The notes under the pieces: generated by a model
Database searches by the model: none
What the model was told of the DNA's origin: nothing
Seen by the model: the letters and a program-made list of their open reading frames with translations, nothing else
Position numbers and translations under genes: made by a program
Assembly (NCBI GenBank): GCA_964019135.1
Contig: OZ025249.1
Location: 15,835,088 to 15,899,087 of the forward strand
Reading direction: 5' to 3'
Length of the DNA stretch: 64,000 nt
Source of the DNA: Arenicola marina
Lineage: Eukaryota > Annelida > Polychaeta > Arenicolidae
Part shown: positions 31,136 to 44,293 of the stretch, one piece after another
Layout: each line of letters starts with the position of its first letter
How positions within the stretch are numbered: the first letter of the stretch is position 1

Positions 31136-32996
31136 CATCACCGGGCCAGTGTCTGGAGGCGGCAACGCCGGCAAGTGTGAGCCGGCGCTGCCGACGTCGG
31201 GCCAGCGTAGGACCAGTCACGTGTCACCAACCGCTCATATGCTGGGCTGATGTCGGGCGAGTGACTACAAGCACGTGCGCGTGAAGCAAAATATGACTAT
31301 AACACAAATAGGGCTATAAAGTCTCGTTCGCTTAGACTTCCGGTTTACTCATTTTGGGGACAAACAAACGGAGCACGTGTTCGGAACGAGTTTAGAATCA
31401 CTGCGCACACTGGTATCCTGACTATCTGTGACGTAGGGGTGACGTGTGTGTTACGCAAAGAGAGAGACTGGGAACCAGACTACCTGCGCAAAAACCAGGC
31501 GCCGAGGGATGGGTCCATTGCGGAAGGCCTAGCGCTATGATTAAGAATATTTAAGAAATATAGCTTCACAAAACGGATAGATGACATATTTTTTATTCGT
31601 TTGCGCCATCACAATGACTAATATTTGTTACGACGGGACAATACGACTGAGAAACTAACGTTTTTTTGCATTTCTTACGAAAACGAGGCATTATGACGTC
31701 ACACGGATTCTCTCCGGTGACAAGGTTGGCGCAACGCTTCAAACAGAAAACTTACAAAAATGAAGAAACTTGGTCTTTTCGTGATCCCAAAGTGATACGA
31801 AAACATCCAACTGGTCTTCTTGTATCTTTACCATGTGGTTTAATGACCCACCCGTGCGTTGTTATTCCATGCGCTGCACATTTTGACAGCGGAATGGTTT
31901 AGTCGATCACTTGCTCTCGCCATTTTTGTTACCGCGGAGGCACGCGAAACTCTGTGACGTCACTCGCTATTTGGTGACCTTGCGAAAGCCCGGGTGCAGG
32001 GCTAAATTTAGAACGTTATTTTTAGCTTTCGAGTGTTTTGAAGACGGATTTTTCCTTGTATATTCCCAAAGTTCTGCGCTTCATCGCCTCCAAATATTTT
32101 AACGTATATCTCCCATAGCCATGTTTAGTGAAATGATACTCATAGTCTTTAGAATGAACCTGGAAAGAAATTGACTCGTAGCTGCCTATACTTCAACATG
32201 GAGCACGTGTATTTGTTTGTCCCCAAAACTGAAGTCTCACGGCCCGATCGCGAGAACTGTATAGCCCTATTGACGCTGTAGCGGTTTACGAAACGTTTGG
32301 CTAATCTCCAGATAGAAAGTGCCTCAAGCTGAACGTTTGACATCCTCGAAATATCAAAATCCCTTAGTTTTAATCGATCTGAGGGATATATATATGAAAA
32401 CTTGCGTCTGATAATGCGCCGCTGCCGACACTATTTGAATTTCGTTTGGGGTTGAAGTAAATCTGACTGTTCGTTGCGCTTCACTTTAGACGCCATCTTG
32501 TTACTTTTCACTCGGAATGTGACATTTCGCTGTGTTTATGTTTTATTGATTTGAAAACAGACTTACGGTAATGGCATAATCTGATCACGTAGGCCTATTA
32601 TGTAGGCTACCTTACTTAGGCCAGACGTCTGTGATACCAGGGAAATATACAGCGCGCGCAATATGTATTCTCGTCACCTTTTTCACAGACTGCAAACTAT
32701 GTTACAATACATAGATCTAACTGATGCTCAGATCAATAAACGTTGAAAGGCCATTAAATTGCTAACAAAATGCGGGTGGATTCAAGCTAGTCGACGCTGG
32801 GCCTGTGACGATCCATGGTAGATGACGGCTTCGGGCAAGTGCTGGCAAGAGTCGGTTTTGCTCTGGCCAGCCAGCATCGGGCCAGTGTTGCGCCAATTTG
32901 CACTCCGGTATCTGGGCCAGTGCTGGATGCCATCGCAGGACCGGCGTCGGGGGCACCGGCCATTCGGCACTGGCCCGCAACTGGCCCGGTGGTGTC
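31136..32996. mobile_element. TIR element with GGCCAG-rich ends, holding a nested inverted repeat
   Basis: The left end reads ACATCACCGGGCCAGT and the right end, on the other strand, ACACCACCGGGCCAGT. Both ends carry clusters of GGGCCAG/CTGGCCC motifs (31140-31260 and 32850-32996). Inside, a second pair of inverted arms (about 31306-31385 and 32198-32272) shares TTTTGGGGACAAACAAA and AATAGGGCTATA, marking a nested element of about 0.97 kb. That inner part contains two TGACGTCA palindromes (near 31693 and 31955). No transposase was recognised. Confidence 0.65.
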
Positions 32997-33043
32997 GTGT
33001 TGACTAGGTTCAAGCCCTGTAAGCTTATTTGTTATGCATTATG

Positions 33044-33578
33044 CAGTGGCGGATCCAGCGGGGAGGCTACTGCGGCTATAGCCCCCCACCCCCTGGTCAA
33101 GCCGCAGAAGCCCCCCCCCCCCCATCGACAGGTTTAGCCCCCAAGAATAAAACAGCCTATCGCTGTCCACGAGCAGCAACCTAATGCTGGAGAAGGGCCA
33201 GTGCCCGCCGCCCCCCCCCCCCGGCTTCCGCCGCCTATGCTCTGTAATCTCGAAATTCAAGCTCCCCGGGGGCGGATCTAGGGGGGGGTTACGGGGGTTG
33301 CACCCCCCCCCCCTTGGGATCCTCAACATACACTCTTAAAACCGGCTTCTCCCAGCACCCTCCCCCCCCCCCCCCCGCCCCGGTCGCAAGTTTTTCAGAG
33401 AGCACACCCCACACCCCCGGTCGGAAGTTTTCAGAGCCCCCCCCCCCTCCTTCCTTGGCAAATTCCTAGATCCGCCCCTGCCCCCCCACCTCCAACCCCC
33501 ACCCCCTATAGTCTGGATTCGCCCCTGTAATCGCGAAAATCAAGCCTCCCCATCCTCTAAAGTCTGAATCCGCCCCTG
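33044..33578. mobile_element. Nested MITE cluster with CAGNGGCGGATC ends
   Basis: The outer ends are CAGTGGCGGATCCAG and CTGAATCCGCCCCTG, flanked by TTATG on both sides. Inside, a second pair GGGGGCGGATCTAGG ... CCTAGATCCGCCCCTG spans 33268-33480. The interior is full of C and G homopolymers. The terminal sequence matches the element at 55205-55378. Confidence 0.7.
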
Positions 33579-34192
33579 TTATGTATTCATGATATTCATG
33601 TTAAACGGTGTGAGAAATCGTCAGCAATTTTCATAGTAAACCATAATTCCTCATAGCATACAAGTGAGCGACAATGTGGCCGACTTGTAAGAAACAAATT
33701 AAGGCAACACGCCCCGATCAATGTCGAGCAGCGCCATATTTTGCCAGTGTGATAGTGTGACCCTTCATGTGGCGCCGCCTTGCCTTATAACCGGAAGTTA
33801 TCTCGCAGAGGGAACTCTTCACAGTGGATACCTTTCAGGTGAAACGTGAGAAACGAGACATCAGTGGCCTATTTCACGTACATAGTTTAGCCGGCTACGT
33901 GGCTTAGTCGTCTAAAATCGCCCATCATTTACATGGTAACTTTAGTCGACTAAGCCCCGTAGTCGGCTAAAATGCGTTCGTGAAATCCGCCACAGGGCCG
34001 CGATATGCGGGATGAATTGCGGTAGTTCCAAACCGCGCAGTAGACCATTATCTCAGTGTTTTTTGTTTTTTTTAAAAATGGCATCCAAACATATTGATAC
34101 ATCTCTGGCAACGATTGTCGCTGTAAAAAAAAACACGATTGGTGATAATCGCAGTTATTTGTTTTAGCGATGATCACGCGCTCTTGGTCTTG

Positions 34193-34421
34193 CTTTGAGG
34201 GGTCCAGGGGGTCTGGACCCCCCGCCCCCCCCCCCCCTTTGTGTGTGGAAGAATGCCGTTTTTTATTGCGAAATTGAAGCCATCTGAGAAGTGTCCACCC
34301 CCCCTTTCGAGGAAGAACGCTATCTGCGGCGGCGTAGATCCCCCCCCCCGCCCCCACGATTCGCAAGTTTCAATGGACCCATCCCCCACCCCCCCCTTTC
34401 GCCCCTGGATTCGCCCCTTTA
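34193..34421. mobile_element. Fragment of the same CGGATC MITE family
   Basis: GGGGTCCAGGGGGTCTGGAC at the left and CCCCTGGATTCGCCCC at the right surround poly-C tracts. The ends are less regular than in the 33-kb copies. Confidence 0.45.
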
Positions 34422-34735
34422 TATCAGTTAACAGGGGTTCTCGACAATCTAATATCTGATACAAAGCCATTCTCAACACTCTGAAACTGCGATCTGCGAC
34501 GCTCTGGTTGATGTCTGGCAAAATCGACACCCTACGCCGACTTCGATGGACCTTGCCCCACTCTAGGATCCGCCAGTGTGACCAGCTGGCAGATGTTCGT
34601 CATAACGCGGCCACACACCTCGGTGAGAGGGTTAGGTTGGCAGAAATGGTAAGGAGACATAATAAATCATAATAATACTAATTAATAATCACTTTATGGC
34701 ACTAAACGGCCATAACAATGATACAAAAAGAATAA

Positions 34736-36700
34736 GCCCCTTTCACGTTCCGCCGCCATATTGGATTTCGCCACCTAGCGAATGAACGGGAAACTACCAG
34801 AGGGGAACAAACTGACTTCCCGCGTCGCCTCTTAGCCTTGTGTTCACGGTGAAACACCGAACCACTGGGCCGAAAACTGCTACTTTTAGCACTTCTACTA
34901 CAAAAAGTAATTAAGAAATCTAAAATTGATGGCAAGACTGTCAGCTTGGATAATAAAATCCATTAAAATTGTGACTTAAGTATTTTTGGTCACATTTTGG
35001 CGGGTTTGCGTTCGCCGATGGTCCGGGCTGCGGCAGGTAACATAAAGCGAAAATTTTTAGTTGTTTCAGGACCAGGGCCAAACCTGGCAAGGACGGGACA
35101 GTGGAGGCCCGTGGGGGGTGGGGGTACTTAATACCATGCTGGGTTTAGTAAAGCCCCAATTTTTCACTCGAAAAACCAAAATCTGTCGGAATCTGTGTTC
35201 CATTGCCAGACGGGCTGTATCGTCGCCGCTCCATGCAGACACCGCTCGATTTATTCTTTTTTCTTGGCAAACCCGCCATATAAATGGACGATAACTTTCG
35301 CTCAAAAGGGCATCTTTTTCGTCAGAAATATCTGTTACAAAGGGTATCGTTTGCATCCATAGTCCATATGATATATTTTTCATGAGAAATGTCCGCTCTC
35401 TCAGGCACCACAAGGCACCCAGGGGCCCCCCGCCCAACCAGATTTTTATAATAATCCCCTCCACTCATTCTGCTCCACCTCCTCCCTCCTTGCCGCCGGA
35501 TTATCAACATATTTTGCCTCCCATGTTCCTCACCGTCCACGCGGGCTGATCCAGGGTGTTGTAAAGCGGGCGACTCGAGCGGAGGGGGCGATGTTGAATG
35601 GGATGCAGAGATCTTCGACAAAGTTTGGGGAGGGAGAGCGGGGGACAGGGTATTAGCCAGAATTTTTTTTTGCCAGCCAAAAATGTGTCTTTTTAAAAAC
35701 AAAAGTCTTCACTGTGCACCAAAGATATTAATACACCAAGGTGTACTAATTAGAACAGGGCACAGGAGCCCATCAGGTCGCATTTTGAGCTCGCAATCCT
35801 ACAAACAAAATTTTTTCTCGACGTCATATAAAATTGTGAGTGGTACAAATTTCTCAAGTTCTAAACTTCCTGTTCAAAGGGCCCTTGTTGGGAGAGTAAA
35901 CAGCACCTAAGTGCCCGCCAAAATCAAAATCGGCCCGCCAAAATTGAAACTGCCTGCCCCTCCGGCGGGCAGGCGGGTCTCTAGCTAATACCCTGGGGGT
36001 GGGGGGGGGGGGGGATTATATAGAGTATGGCCGGTCACAATATTTTAATGAACAAGCACGATCAATCATATATCCGGCGGTCACGGGGCGGGGGCGGCCC
36101 CAGACCCCCGCTAGATCAGCGCTGCTCATGCAAGTGCTATATCTCCCCCTTCGAAAACGTTTACTATGTGTTAAACTGATACGAGTACTTGAGGTGGGGG
36201 TGCAATAAATGGAACAGCCTGCAGCGTCATTTGCATACATGAAGCATGTTGTCAAATGAATGATAGTTCAGTTTGTAGCTCAATGTCTTAGTCATGTCTG
36301 ATGCCTGAGGGTTTATTTAATGCAGTACATGTTACCAAATAAATAGATCTAAATACACCCCACCCCCACTGTGCGTCCATTGCAACACGCGACGCTCCCA
36401 TTCACGGCCACTGTTTCTCATCAGACCGTCTGCGTAATCACAAGATGGAGTATTTGTGCAGTTATGTCACATCAAGATTCTCCCTTCAATGTCTTGTTCA
36501 TGATATTTCTAATACTTTGTCTCAAAACGTTACACTTTACGCCTATACGCCCTTGATGACAAGCCGCATACGGTCTGGGTATGCCGAGCCGTGTGTTGAG
36601 AGTCTGTGCGCAAAGCCAGTTTGTTCCCCTCTGGTAGTTACGCCATCAGTCGCTAGGTGGCGCGCAGGCCGGAAGTGGCGGAACTGTAAAGTACCTTATA
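34736..36700. repeat. Pair of inverted repeats about 1.8 kb apart
   Basis: The segment at 34736-34820 is the diverged reverse complement of 36612-36700; both share the strands of CCAGAGGGGAACAAACTG and CGCCACCTAGCG. The pair could be the ends of one DNA element or two copies of a short repeat. A complete MITE (35646-35995) lies between them. A GCTAGGTGGCG core in each arm resembles a CTCF site. Confidence 0.6.
35646..35995. mobile_element. MITE with CAGGGTATTAG ends
   Basis: The terminal inverted repeats are CAGGGTATTAGCCAGA and TCTAGCTAATACCCTG. The 350-bp interior is AT-rich on the left and GC-rich on the right. The CAGGG terminus is hAT-like. No clear target duplication could be read because the flanks are G runs. 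Confidence 0.75.
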
Positions 36701-39700
36701 TAAACGGCATTATACGGCGCTGGAAAAACCCGAATGTCGTTCTAGCAATTTGCGACAATACGGTAAAAAACATGAAGGTTATTTTAGCGGGTATAGAATT
36801 TGGCCAAATCAGAACTACCGGGCGGGAATTGCATTCAATTAAAAAAGAAATGCTGAGTACCCATATGGTGAAAGAATTTTGACAAGAACATTTGTCTTTT
36901 GAAAAGCCCAAAACGACGGATTTATAAATTTACGTTCCCTATTTCCGTCTAAATTGGATTCCATTTGGTGGTACTGTGATATTTTCCGAACTGATGAGAC
37001 TTTACGGTCTTAATTTACTTCTCGTTGTGTTAATCTAAATGTTTCTAAACTCAATTTCGACAACCCCAACTGGGTGTTCGTTCCGAGATCGGTCTCAACA
37101 CGTGGTGGCGAAGGCACTAAGGCGAAACGCAGTGGTCAAGTTTTGATGATTTATTAAACCCTTAAACTCAATAAGACACAAGTCACGAACTCCGATAACG
37201 GTGTGTAAGTTACCTGGCAGCAGTTTGTTAACTGGCTGCTAGCCTCTTGCTCCGCGAGGCGGTGAATCCGATTAAAATAAAAGGCTTATTTCCCTCCTAG
37301 CTAGCTAGCTAAAGCCCGTCCTCCCGCAACGCCGCTGACTGACTTAAAACTCAACCCAAGCGGTGACATCACCGCTGTGGTTGCTATAGCAACTCACGCG
37401 CGCAAACTACAGAATGGCGCAAAAGTATGGACCTAAAATACCGCAGTAAGCTTACATCACATCATGCACCCTTGTCGACACCCAAAATGTCCGCCGTTTT
37501 CTGTCATCCCCCCACCCCCGCTATTCAAAACGTTGGACCCGCCACCGCATGCGCATCTTTGTGAATCATTTCAAACATCAGGAGAATTTAAAGAAATACT
37601 AAAAAATTAGAAAAGTTAACAAAACTGACGCCATTTAACATACCGTCATACGTCTATAGTCGGCGCGTTTAATATCTGCCGCCTCGTTTTCGTAAATATT
37701 TTTGTCCGTGCACCATTTGCAGCCACGATTTATGTATTTATTTGCTCCATTACACGAAACCTTTGTGATTTTAACTTACTTGAAAGTGTATCTTATTTAA
37801 TAACAGCACAACACGATAGTCTCCAGCATAAAGTATAGCAGACGAAAGTGTGTTAACAGCCGCCTTTTTATGACGTCGTAAGGTGAAGGTCATATTACTG
37901 AGTTTTTATTGGTTAAAAGAAGTTAGCCCACGGAAGAGTCTAATATCAGGTATTAGACAAGGGGACAGAGCATTATGTGCCCATGCAAAGTTTCTATACT
38001 AACAGTAATTCTAGCGTCTCAAGCAAAAGCAATGCAAAAGGAATTTTTGCCGCTTCAATGTTCATATATATGAGAGGAACCATAAACGCATGTAAGCTTA
38101 ATTCAAGTTACGGCTTGACATTGACACAACCTAAAATACCCCCTACCCAAAATACCAGCAATACTATCACCCACAGAGATGACAGATGACAAGGTAAACA
38201 GAGCGACGGCCATAGCGAAACTTGTCTGCTTCGATTGCGTGAAACGATGTTGGCATCATATGAATTCTTTTGACAACAGGACTGTGAGTACGCCAAATTC
38301 TGTTGGGTCTTTGGTTCAATTTGACAAATATAACTGATTTTAGGCTTGTCAATGAAACATCTTGTGTCAAATTAGAAAACGAGGCGGCAAATAGTTAACG
38401 TGCCGACTATAGTTTCTACGTTACGAATACGATCTTGAGGTTATATCAAAACTCACACTCTGCCAGCAGAGGGAGCTCGCTCCTCATATCACCTCTGCCC
38501 CACATAACAGCCAACCTCACGGTTGACCTCCACGGTGCTGAGGGTCACGAATGGTGTTAGAATGTTTTTTAAGTTGAATTTTGTATTTTCGATGCAGAAT
38601 TGATCACAATGAAAGATTTAAGCGAAAAAATATATCAAAATAACACGAGGTCAAATTTCAAAGCACTTCACGCACACCCACACATGGCTTAATTCTAATT
38701 AATGAAAATTAATGGAATGAAAATATTTACAAACAAAAATGGAATGAATTCGTTCGGTACGGCCCTAGTAGGCCTACGTAGCATAGTAGACCCTATAAAA
38801 ATGCTAAACAGGGGTGTATTTGATGCCAAACTGCGAATATATTTTAGATTTGATTCATTTTTAATTGTCGCGTATGAAGGATAGTTCTGATTGTTAAATT
38901 TGACGTGTGGCAGAGGGGCTATACAGTGTAAGCGGAACGCCCCCTGCTCCTGCTCCGTTTCTTCTGCGTCCTTTCTGTTCTCGGTTTCTATAGTTGCCGG
39001 GAAATTAGCATAAAGCTGTTTTTTAAGTTCCCCAACCGGTTAAAAAAAAACTCGCCCACCACTATTTTAGCAGACATATATAGATCTACCAGGTAGGCCT
39101 GCATCGAGAAGGGTGGATACCCACGTGGTAAGCGTGGAGAAGGGTGGAGACATCGATTAAGAAAACATGGAGTTCAGGTATAGCCTATGGGTGAATGTTA
39201 TGGGGAGTCGGGGGGGGGGGGGGTGGCTAGGTGTTTCGCCCAGGTAGAACATACTCCAGACCCATCTGATTCCGTGCTTATGATGACTCATGCGATGTAA
39301 GCATCAAAGACCCCATCACAGGACGCGCGATGTGTAGGGGGACTGGAGGGTCGAGTTTGGTTACCGATGGCGGCAGAATGTTTGCACCGTGAGTCCACGT
39401 GCTGCGTCTGGACCCAATACCCTCAATATCTCGTCATAACCTCTATAATCAGTCCCAGCAGGAGTCATAGCAAAGATTGACTAAAGATGACTTGGCGTAC
39501 ACAGTTGATTCCAGGCGATCCTGCCTTACGAGTATTCCTACCTGTGTCGTGGTTGTGTGTATTGAATAACTCAACGACTTGGGATCAGAACCTTCTTTTC
39601 GTTGCTATAGACACCACGTGGAAGAAAACTTTCACCAAAAGTATTTATGATAAATAAATCCAGTTCAATTTGCTCCTGTTGATGTTAACAGGGTTTCATC

Positions 39701-40480
39701 GAAATCATCAAATAATTCGCTTTCTGTGTGGAAAAATCTATAACCGATCAGGGCCGTCGTTTGTGCCCCCCCCCCCCCCCCTCCCCAACTCTCGGTGTCA
39801 GTTTGGTTCCATTCGAAATCGCGGATTTCTCCACCCCCCTCCCTTTCTCTTTCCTATTTCACGAATCATGGATCCGTTCGTGTATACATTTATAGAGGGG
39901 AAGGGAAGATACCCCCTCTGCATCGCGAATCCCCTATATCGAATATGGAAGATTAGGATTGCTCACTACTGATAAATATCGAGGAATTAACAGGCGCCTA
40001 TAATGGATCGCGGTAAATAGGGAAAGGGTCTTCGCGTTTAACCAAGAATTGTACGGATAACGATCCCCCAAAATCGCCAACAGCTAATCGCGAATCTCCA
40101 AGAATGAATGGATGCCAATCGCGAAGATCGGAAAAGGTATCCCTCCCCCCCCCCCCCCCCCGTCGCTATACACATGGGAACCACCGCACCCCTCTTGCTG
40201 AAGTAAGATTTTAATTATCGAATAATAAGAAACTCGGGTTGACTGGTCCTTTCTGGTCCTTTCACACTGCGATTTTGATGCCCATACTCTTAATCATAAA
40301 TCTCACCATCATTAAAGTGTGCCTTTGGATGCTATCACGGCTAATAATAGGTTTATTGCATCTAAAAAACATGTACATTACATCTTCATGTGTAAACTGA
40401 GCAGAAGCGGTGCTTATATGCTCGTGCAAAAGGAACAAAACGAATACTCCCCCCCCCAACCCCAACCCCCAAATAAAAAA
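36701..40480. other. Intergenic sequence without recognised gene
   Basis: Only short open frames without familiar domains are present. Poly-G/C runs occur near 39210, 39770 and 40146. An A/T-rich tract begins at about 40470. CCAGCAGAGGGAGC at about 38463 resembles a CTCF site. Confidence 0.35.
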
Positions 40481-40583
40481 AAAAAATAAAAAATAAAAAA
40501 AAAATATATATATATATGAAATTAAACAGATTTTTTCATAATAATGCCGTTCACAAAACAACTGTTTAATCACTCAGATATTG

Positions 40584-43241
40584 TTAGGTAATTTCTTTTA
40601 ACAACATACTTTTTCCCGTTCTCTCAAAAACATGTATAGAGCATAGAAAGTTAAGCCTGGTAAACCACTTTAAATTAAATACACGCGTTCCCATATTTCT
40701 AACTGACATCTTCATACAATTATTTCTATATTTTGGCGCTCGTGAGTTATTGGACGCTCTTGTTACATACTTATGAACATCTTGGTTTCGGACAAACATT
40801 TTCTTTATAATTTCTGGATGTATCTCATGGTATTGCCAGTACCTAAAAAATGACATCTTATATTCATATTGGGAGGCTAAGGGTAGAAGATTATTGGAGA
40901 CAAAAAGTGGTTTAGTATGAGCAAGTTTAGGAGCACCATATAAAATTCTGATAGCTCTTTTCTGCAGAGTATTCAATGGCTTAACATAGGATTCAAATGC
41001 AGCTCCCCATAATTCGATAACATACGAAAGATATGGAAATATAAAACTATAGTATAAGATACGTAAGGTTTCACTTTTAAACACCTTTCTGGCCTTTGTG
41101 AGGATTCCTAACCCCCTAGCTATTTTGCCCTTTATATAGTGTACATGGTCTTTCCAAAGTAAACCAGAGTCAAGTTGAACCCCAAGGAATTTTATAGTAT
41201 TTACTTCAGTAATGATTTCTCCTGCCAACACGATTTCGCTCTGCATGGTAATTTTTTTACGAGGAGATTTAAATATCATGAACTTTCTTCCCAAGGTTGA
41301 GCGTGAGTTTGTTTAATTGCAGCCAGTATTAAATCTATTTTTTTTACAGTTCAGAATTCAGGGTAGAAGTCACATCGGCAATATCTTTACCCGATATAAA
41401 GAAGTAAAGAGTCATCAGCAAATAAAGTCATCAGCAAATAAAATACTGAATAGTTTCGCACTGACCTGGGCAATATCATTAATATAAATTAAAAATAACA
41501 GGGGACCAAGAGTAGATCCTTGAGGCACCCCACAGTTGATTTTTGACCTTGATGACTTAGTGTGGTTGTATTCCACATACTGGTACCTTGAATCTAAATA
41601 ACTGTCAAGCCATTTTAGAGTTACTCCCCGAATCCCATACCGTTCGAGTTTCAATAAAAGAATTTCATGATTAACCGTGTCGAAGGCTTTTGAAAAGTCT
41701 AAAAATACCCCTAATGTGAACTCCCCCTTATCTATTGCTGAGGCTATTCGATCTGTTAAAAGCACTAGCGCCAATGTGGTGGAGTGTTTAGCTCGAAAGC
41801 CAAATTGATTCTTATAAAGCAAATTATACTTGTTAATGTAACCTATCAGTTGTTTGTACATTAACTGTTCAAAGACCGTTGAAAAAGTAGGAAGAATGGA
41901 AATGGGATGGTAGTTGCTAAAAAGTTTATCGTTACCTCCTTTAAAGATGGGAATTACTCTAGCTAGTTTTAGCTCACTCGGGAAATGTCCCTCTTTGAAC
42001 GACAGATTAATAACATGAGTCAGAGGTTCTATAATTGTATTTATAGCAGGCTTAATGGTCTTGGCCGTCAACGAGTCCCAACCTGAAGAACTGTTTTTTA
42101 AAGATCCTATCACCTGTCTGATTTCTTCTTCGTTAACCGGATCTAGAAAGAAACTGTTAACAGGAGTATTAGGCAGAAACGTTAAAGGGAAGTCCTTAGA
42201 TTTGGGAATAGACTTACTCAGAGTTTTACCAATGTTAACAAAAAAGTCATTAAATCCGTTAGCGACTTGATTTCGGTCAGAAAGAGCTGTGTCATTAGAG
42301 AGAAATGTCGTTTGTGTGTGCCTGGATTTATTCCTGTTAATGACTTCCTTAATGGTGTTCCAGGTTTTAAATAAATTATTTTGGTTCTGCTTAATTAAGT
42401 TCTGGTAATACAGTTTCTTCGCATGTCTGATAGTAATAAGCAGCATGTTTTTATACTTCTTATATTCTTGCATATAAGTATCATTCTTCGTTTTTTTGCA
42501 TTTCAGATAAAGTTTATTCTTTAAAGCTATAGATTTTTTAAGCCCACTTTAAGCCCACCATGGCTTTCTATTTTTATATTTTGATTTGGACACAATAACT
42601 GGGAAACATTCTTTATGAAACTTATCAATAGCACCATGCAGCTCAGTAAATGCATCTTGGGTGTTTGAGCATTCCAATACCCTACCCCAATAACACTCAG
42701 ACAACCTGTTACAAAAGGCTTCCTTATTTTCATTTGAATATTTTCTTTTACTACAAACTTTAATATATGTATCCACTTCGATATGCTTTGATACCTAACA
42801 TATAGGAAAGTGATCCGTGATGTCAGTGTACACAATACCCTGAAAAGACTGAATATCACTCTCATTTGTAAATATATTATCAATTAGGGTTGCAGTTTTA
42901 CTTGTGACTCTAGTTGGCTTACTAATAGTTGGCATTAAAGAATGACTAAACATGGTATTAACGAAGTCAGCCGTAGATCTGTGTGTTGAATTATTCAAAA
43001 GATTAATGCTGAAATCGCCTGTTAGGTAGATGGTTTTTCCCTCATAGACTAATTTATGTAGCAAGTCTGTCAAGAGCTCGTTAAAAGACTCAATATGCGT
43101 ATCGGGTGGGCGATATATCACTCCTATAATAACTTCTTTATCAATAGTGGTTGCACATTTGTCAATTTCAATAAACAAAGCTTCCATATTCGCATCAAAC
43201 ACTTCTAATTCATCTCTGCGAGTGAAATTAACACCTAACAC
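40584..43241 (-). mobile_element. 5'-truncated Jockey/CR1-like LINE, inactive
   Basis: Read on the minus strand, the element keeps the C-terminal part of an APE-type endonuclease (43241-42795: VIIGVIYRPPDT, LTGDFSINLL, TLIDNIFTN, TDITDHFPI). A linker follows (42776-42549, NRKPWW). Most of the reverse transcriptase follows (42473-41415), with NYHPISILPT, QFGFRAKHSTT, FLDFSKAFDTVNHE, GVPQGSTLGPLLFLIYINDI and LFADD. The thumb and C-terminal part is at 41294-40584 (INTIKFLGVQLDSGLLW, LQKRAIRILYG). The ORF1 and endonuclease N-terminus are absent. A 16-bp tandem duplication (41411-41426 and 41427-41442) falls on the catalytic FADD box and throws the frame into stops. The endonuclease, linker and C-terminal parts also lie in broken frames. 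The clade call rests on motif resemblance only. Confidence 0.88.
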
Positions 43242-43245
43242 AGAC

Positions 43246-44293
43246 TATGACTTTATGTACCACCCGCACCCCTTCGCACCACTAAAAACGACTAGATATA
43301 ATACAGCTAAAAGAAAAGTACTGACGAGCCAAAGCAATAATGCGGAAGTAAGGCTGGAAGTGACGGGGGGCGGGAAGAGAGTCATGGAAAAGCCAAATGT
43401 GTTGGGTGTGGAGGGCGGGACGGGGTCTTGGGGGGAGTTATGGCTAACCCGATTGCCAAATGCCCTGTCATAGATTGGCCTGGAGTATAAGTGGTACACG
43501 AGTGCGTATAGACACCACGTGGCTGGGACCCATTGGCATTAACACAAAAACCCAAGCCGATATTGAAAAATGGGAGGTCGGTAATGGTCTTCCCTGTCTT
43601 TCTATCTATGACGTCGTCGCGGGGACTTTTACCAGTATACGAAATCTGTGGTAATAAACGCAAATGTACCCGAGTGGGCATTTACCGGCCGCACGGTCAC
43701 CGGCAGCACGGTGGGCGGCCTCCCGTGTAATGGCCGGACCACGGTGCAGCACGTCCCGAAGGCTGGGCACTTCATGTGGTCATCACAACTGAGGTTGCCA
43801 ATACGCGGCCGTCCGGAGCAGACAGAGAGATAGATAGTTGCATTACGACGGGGGCCGCAGAGTCCGCCGCGCCCCCCTCCTCGTCCGGGTCGGCCGCGCC
43901 CTCTAGTCCCATCCTCCCCCTCCCCCTGCACCCCCACCGCCCCGCGGCGACCGACCGGCGTGCCGACCTTACTACCCACCCCGGCCAAGGCACATATTAC
44001 CGCCCATGATGTACGTACTTATATCGTTGTGGAATCGGCGGCTAAAGTTAAGTGTTAGCGGGGGTGGGTGTGGGGGAAGGGGGTAGGGGGGGGGGGGAGG
44101 GGTAGGGGAACCTTTGTGGGTTTACGCTGGATACCACCACCACGTGTTATTTGGTCCGAGAAACATTGTTTACGAGACCAGTGTCAGAGGCCTAAAAGGG
44201 TGGAAATGGAAAAACACTGATGACGATCAATTGATTTTACTATGTAGCGCTACGGGTAGTCAGTCTACAAGGTTGTACGCACAAAGGTCCGTA
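43246..44293. other. GC-rich sequence between LINE and 52-bp array
   Basis: Part of the region (43680-44000) is CpG-rich, with open frames on both strands that look like composition effects. A GACACCACGTGG motif occurs near 43510. A G-rich run lies at 44060-44110. No gene is supported. Confidence 0.35.

Noticed and set aside
33009-33019. Isolated B box GGTTCAAGCCC
   Set aside because: No A box lies at a suitable distance upstream, so no tRNA or SINE is called. A similar lone match near 17763 was rejected for the same reason.
40440-40530. A/T-rich tract as poly(A) tail of the LINE
   Set aside because: On the LINE's strand the tract reads as T, not A, so it is not a normal 3' tail.
43629-43988. 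119-codon Gly/Arg-rich minus-strand open frame
   Set aside because: The opposite strand is open as well and the residues reflect CpG-rich composition; no start or splice evidence.
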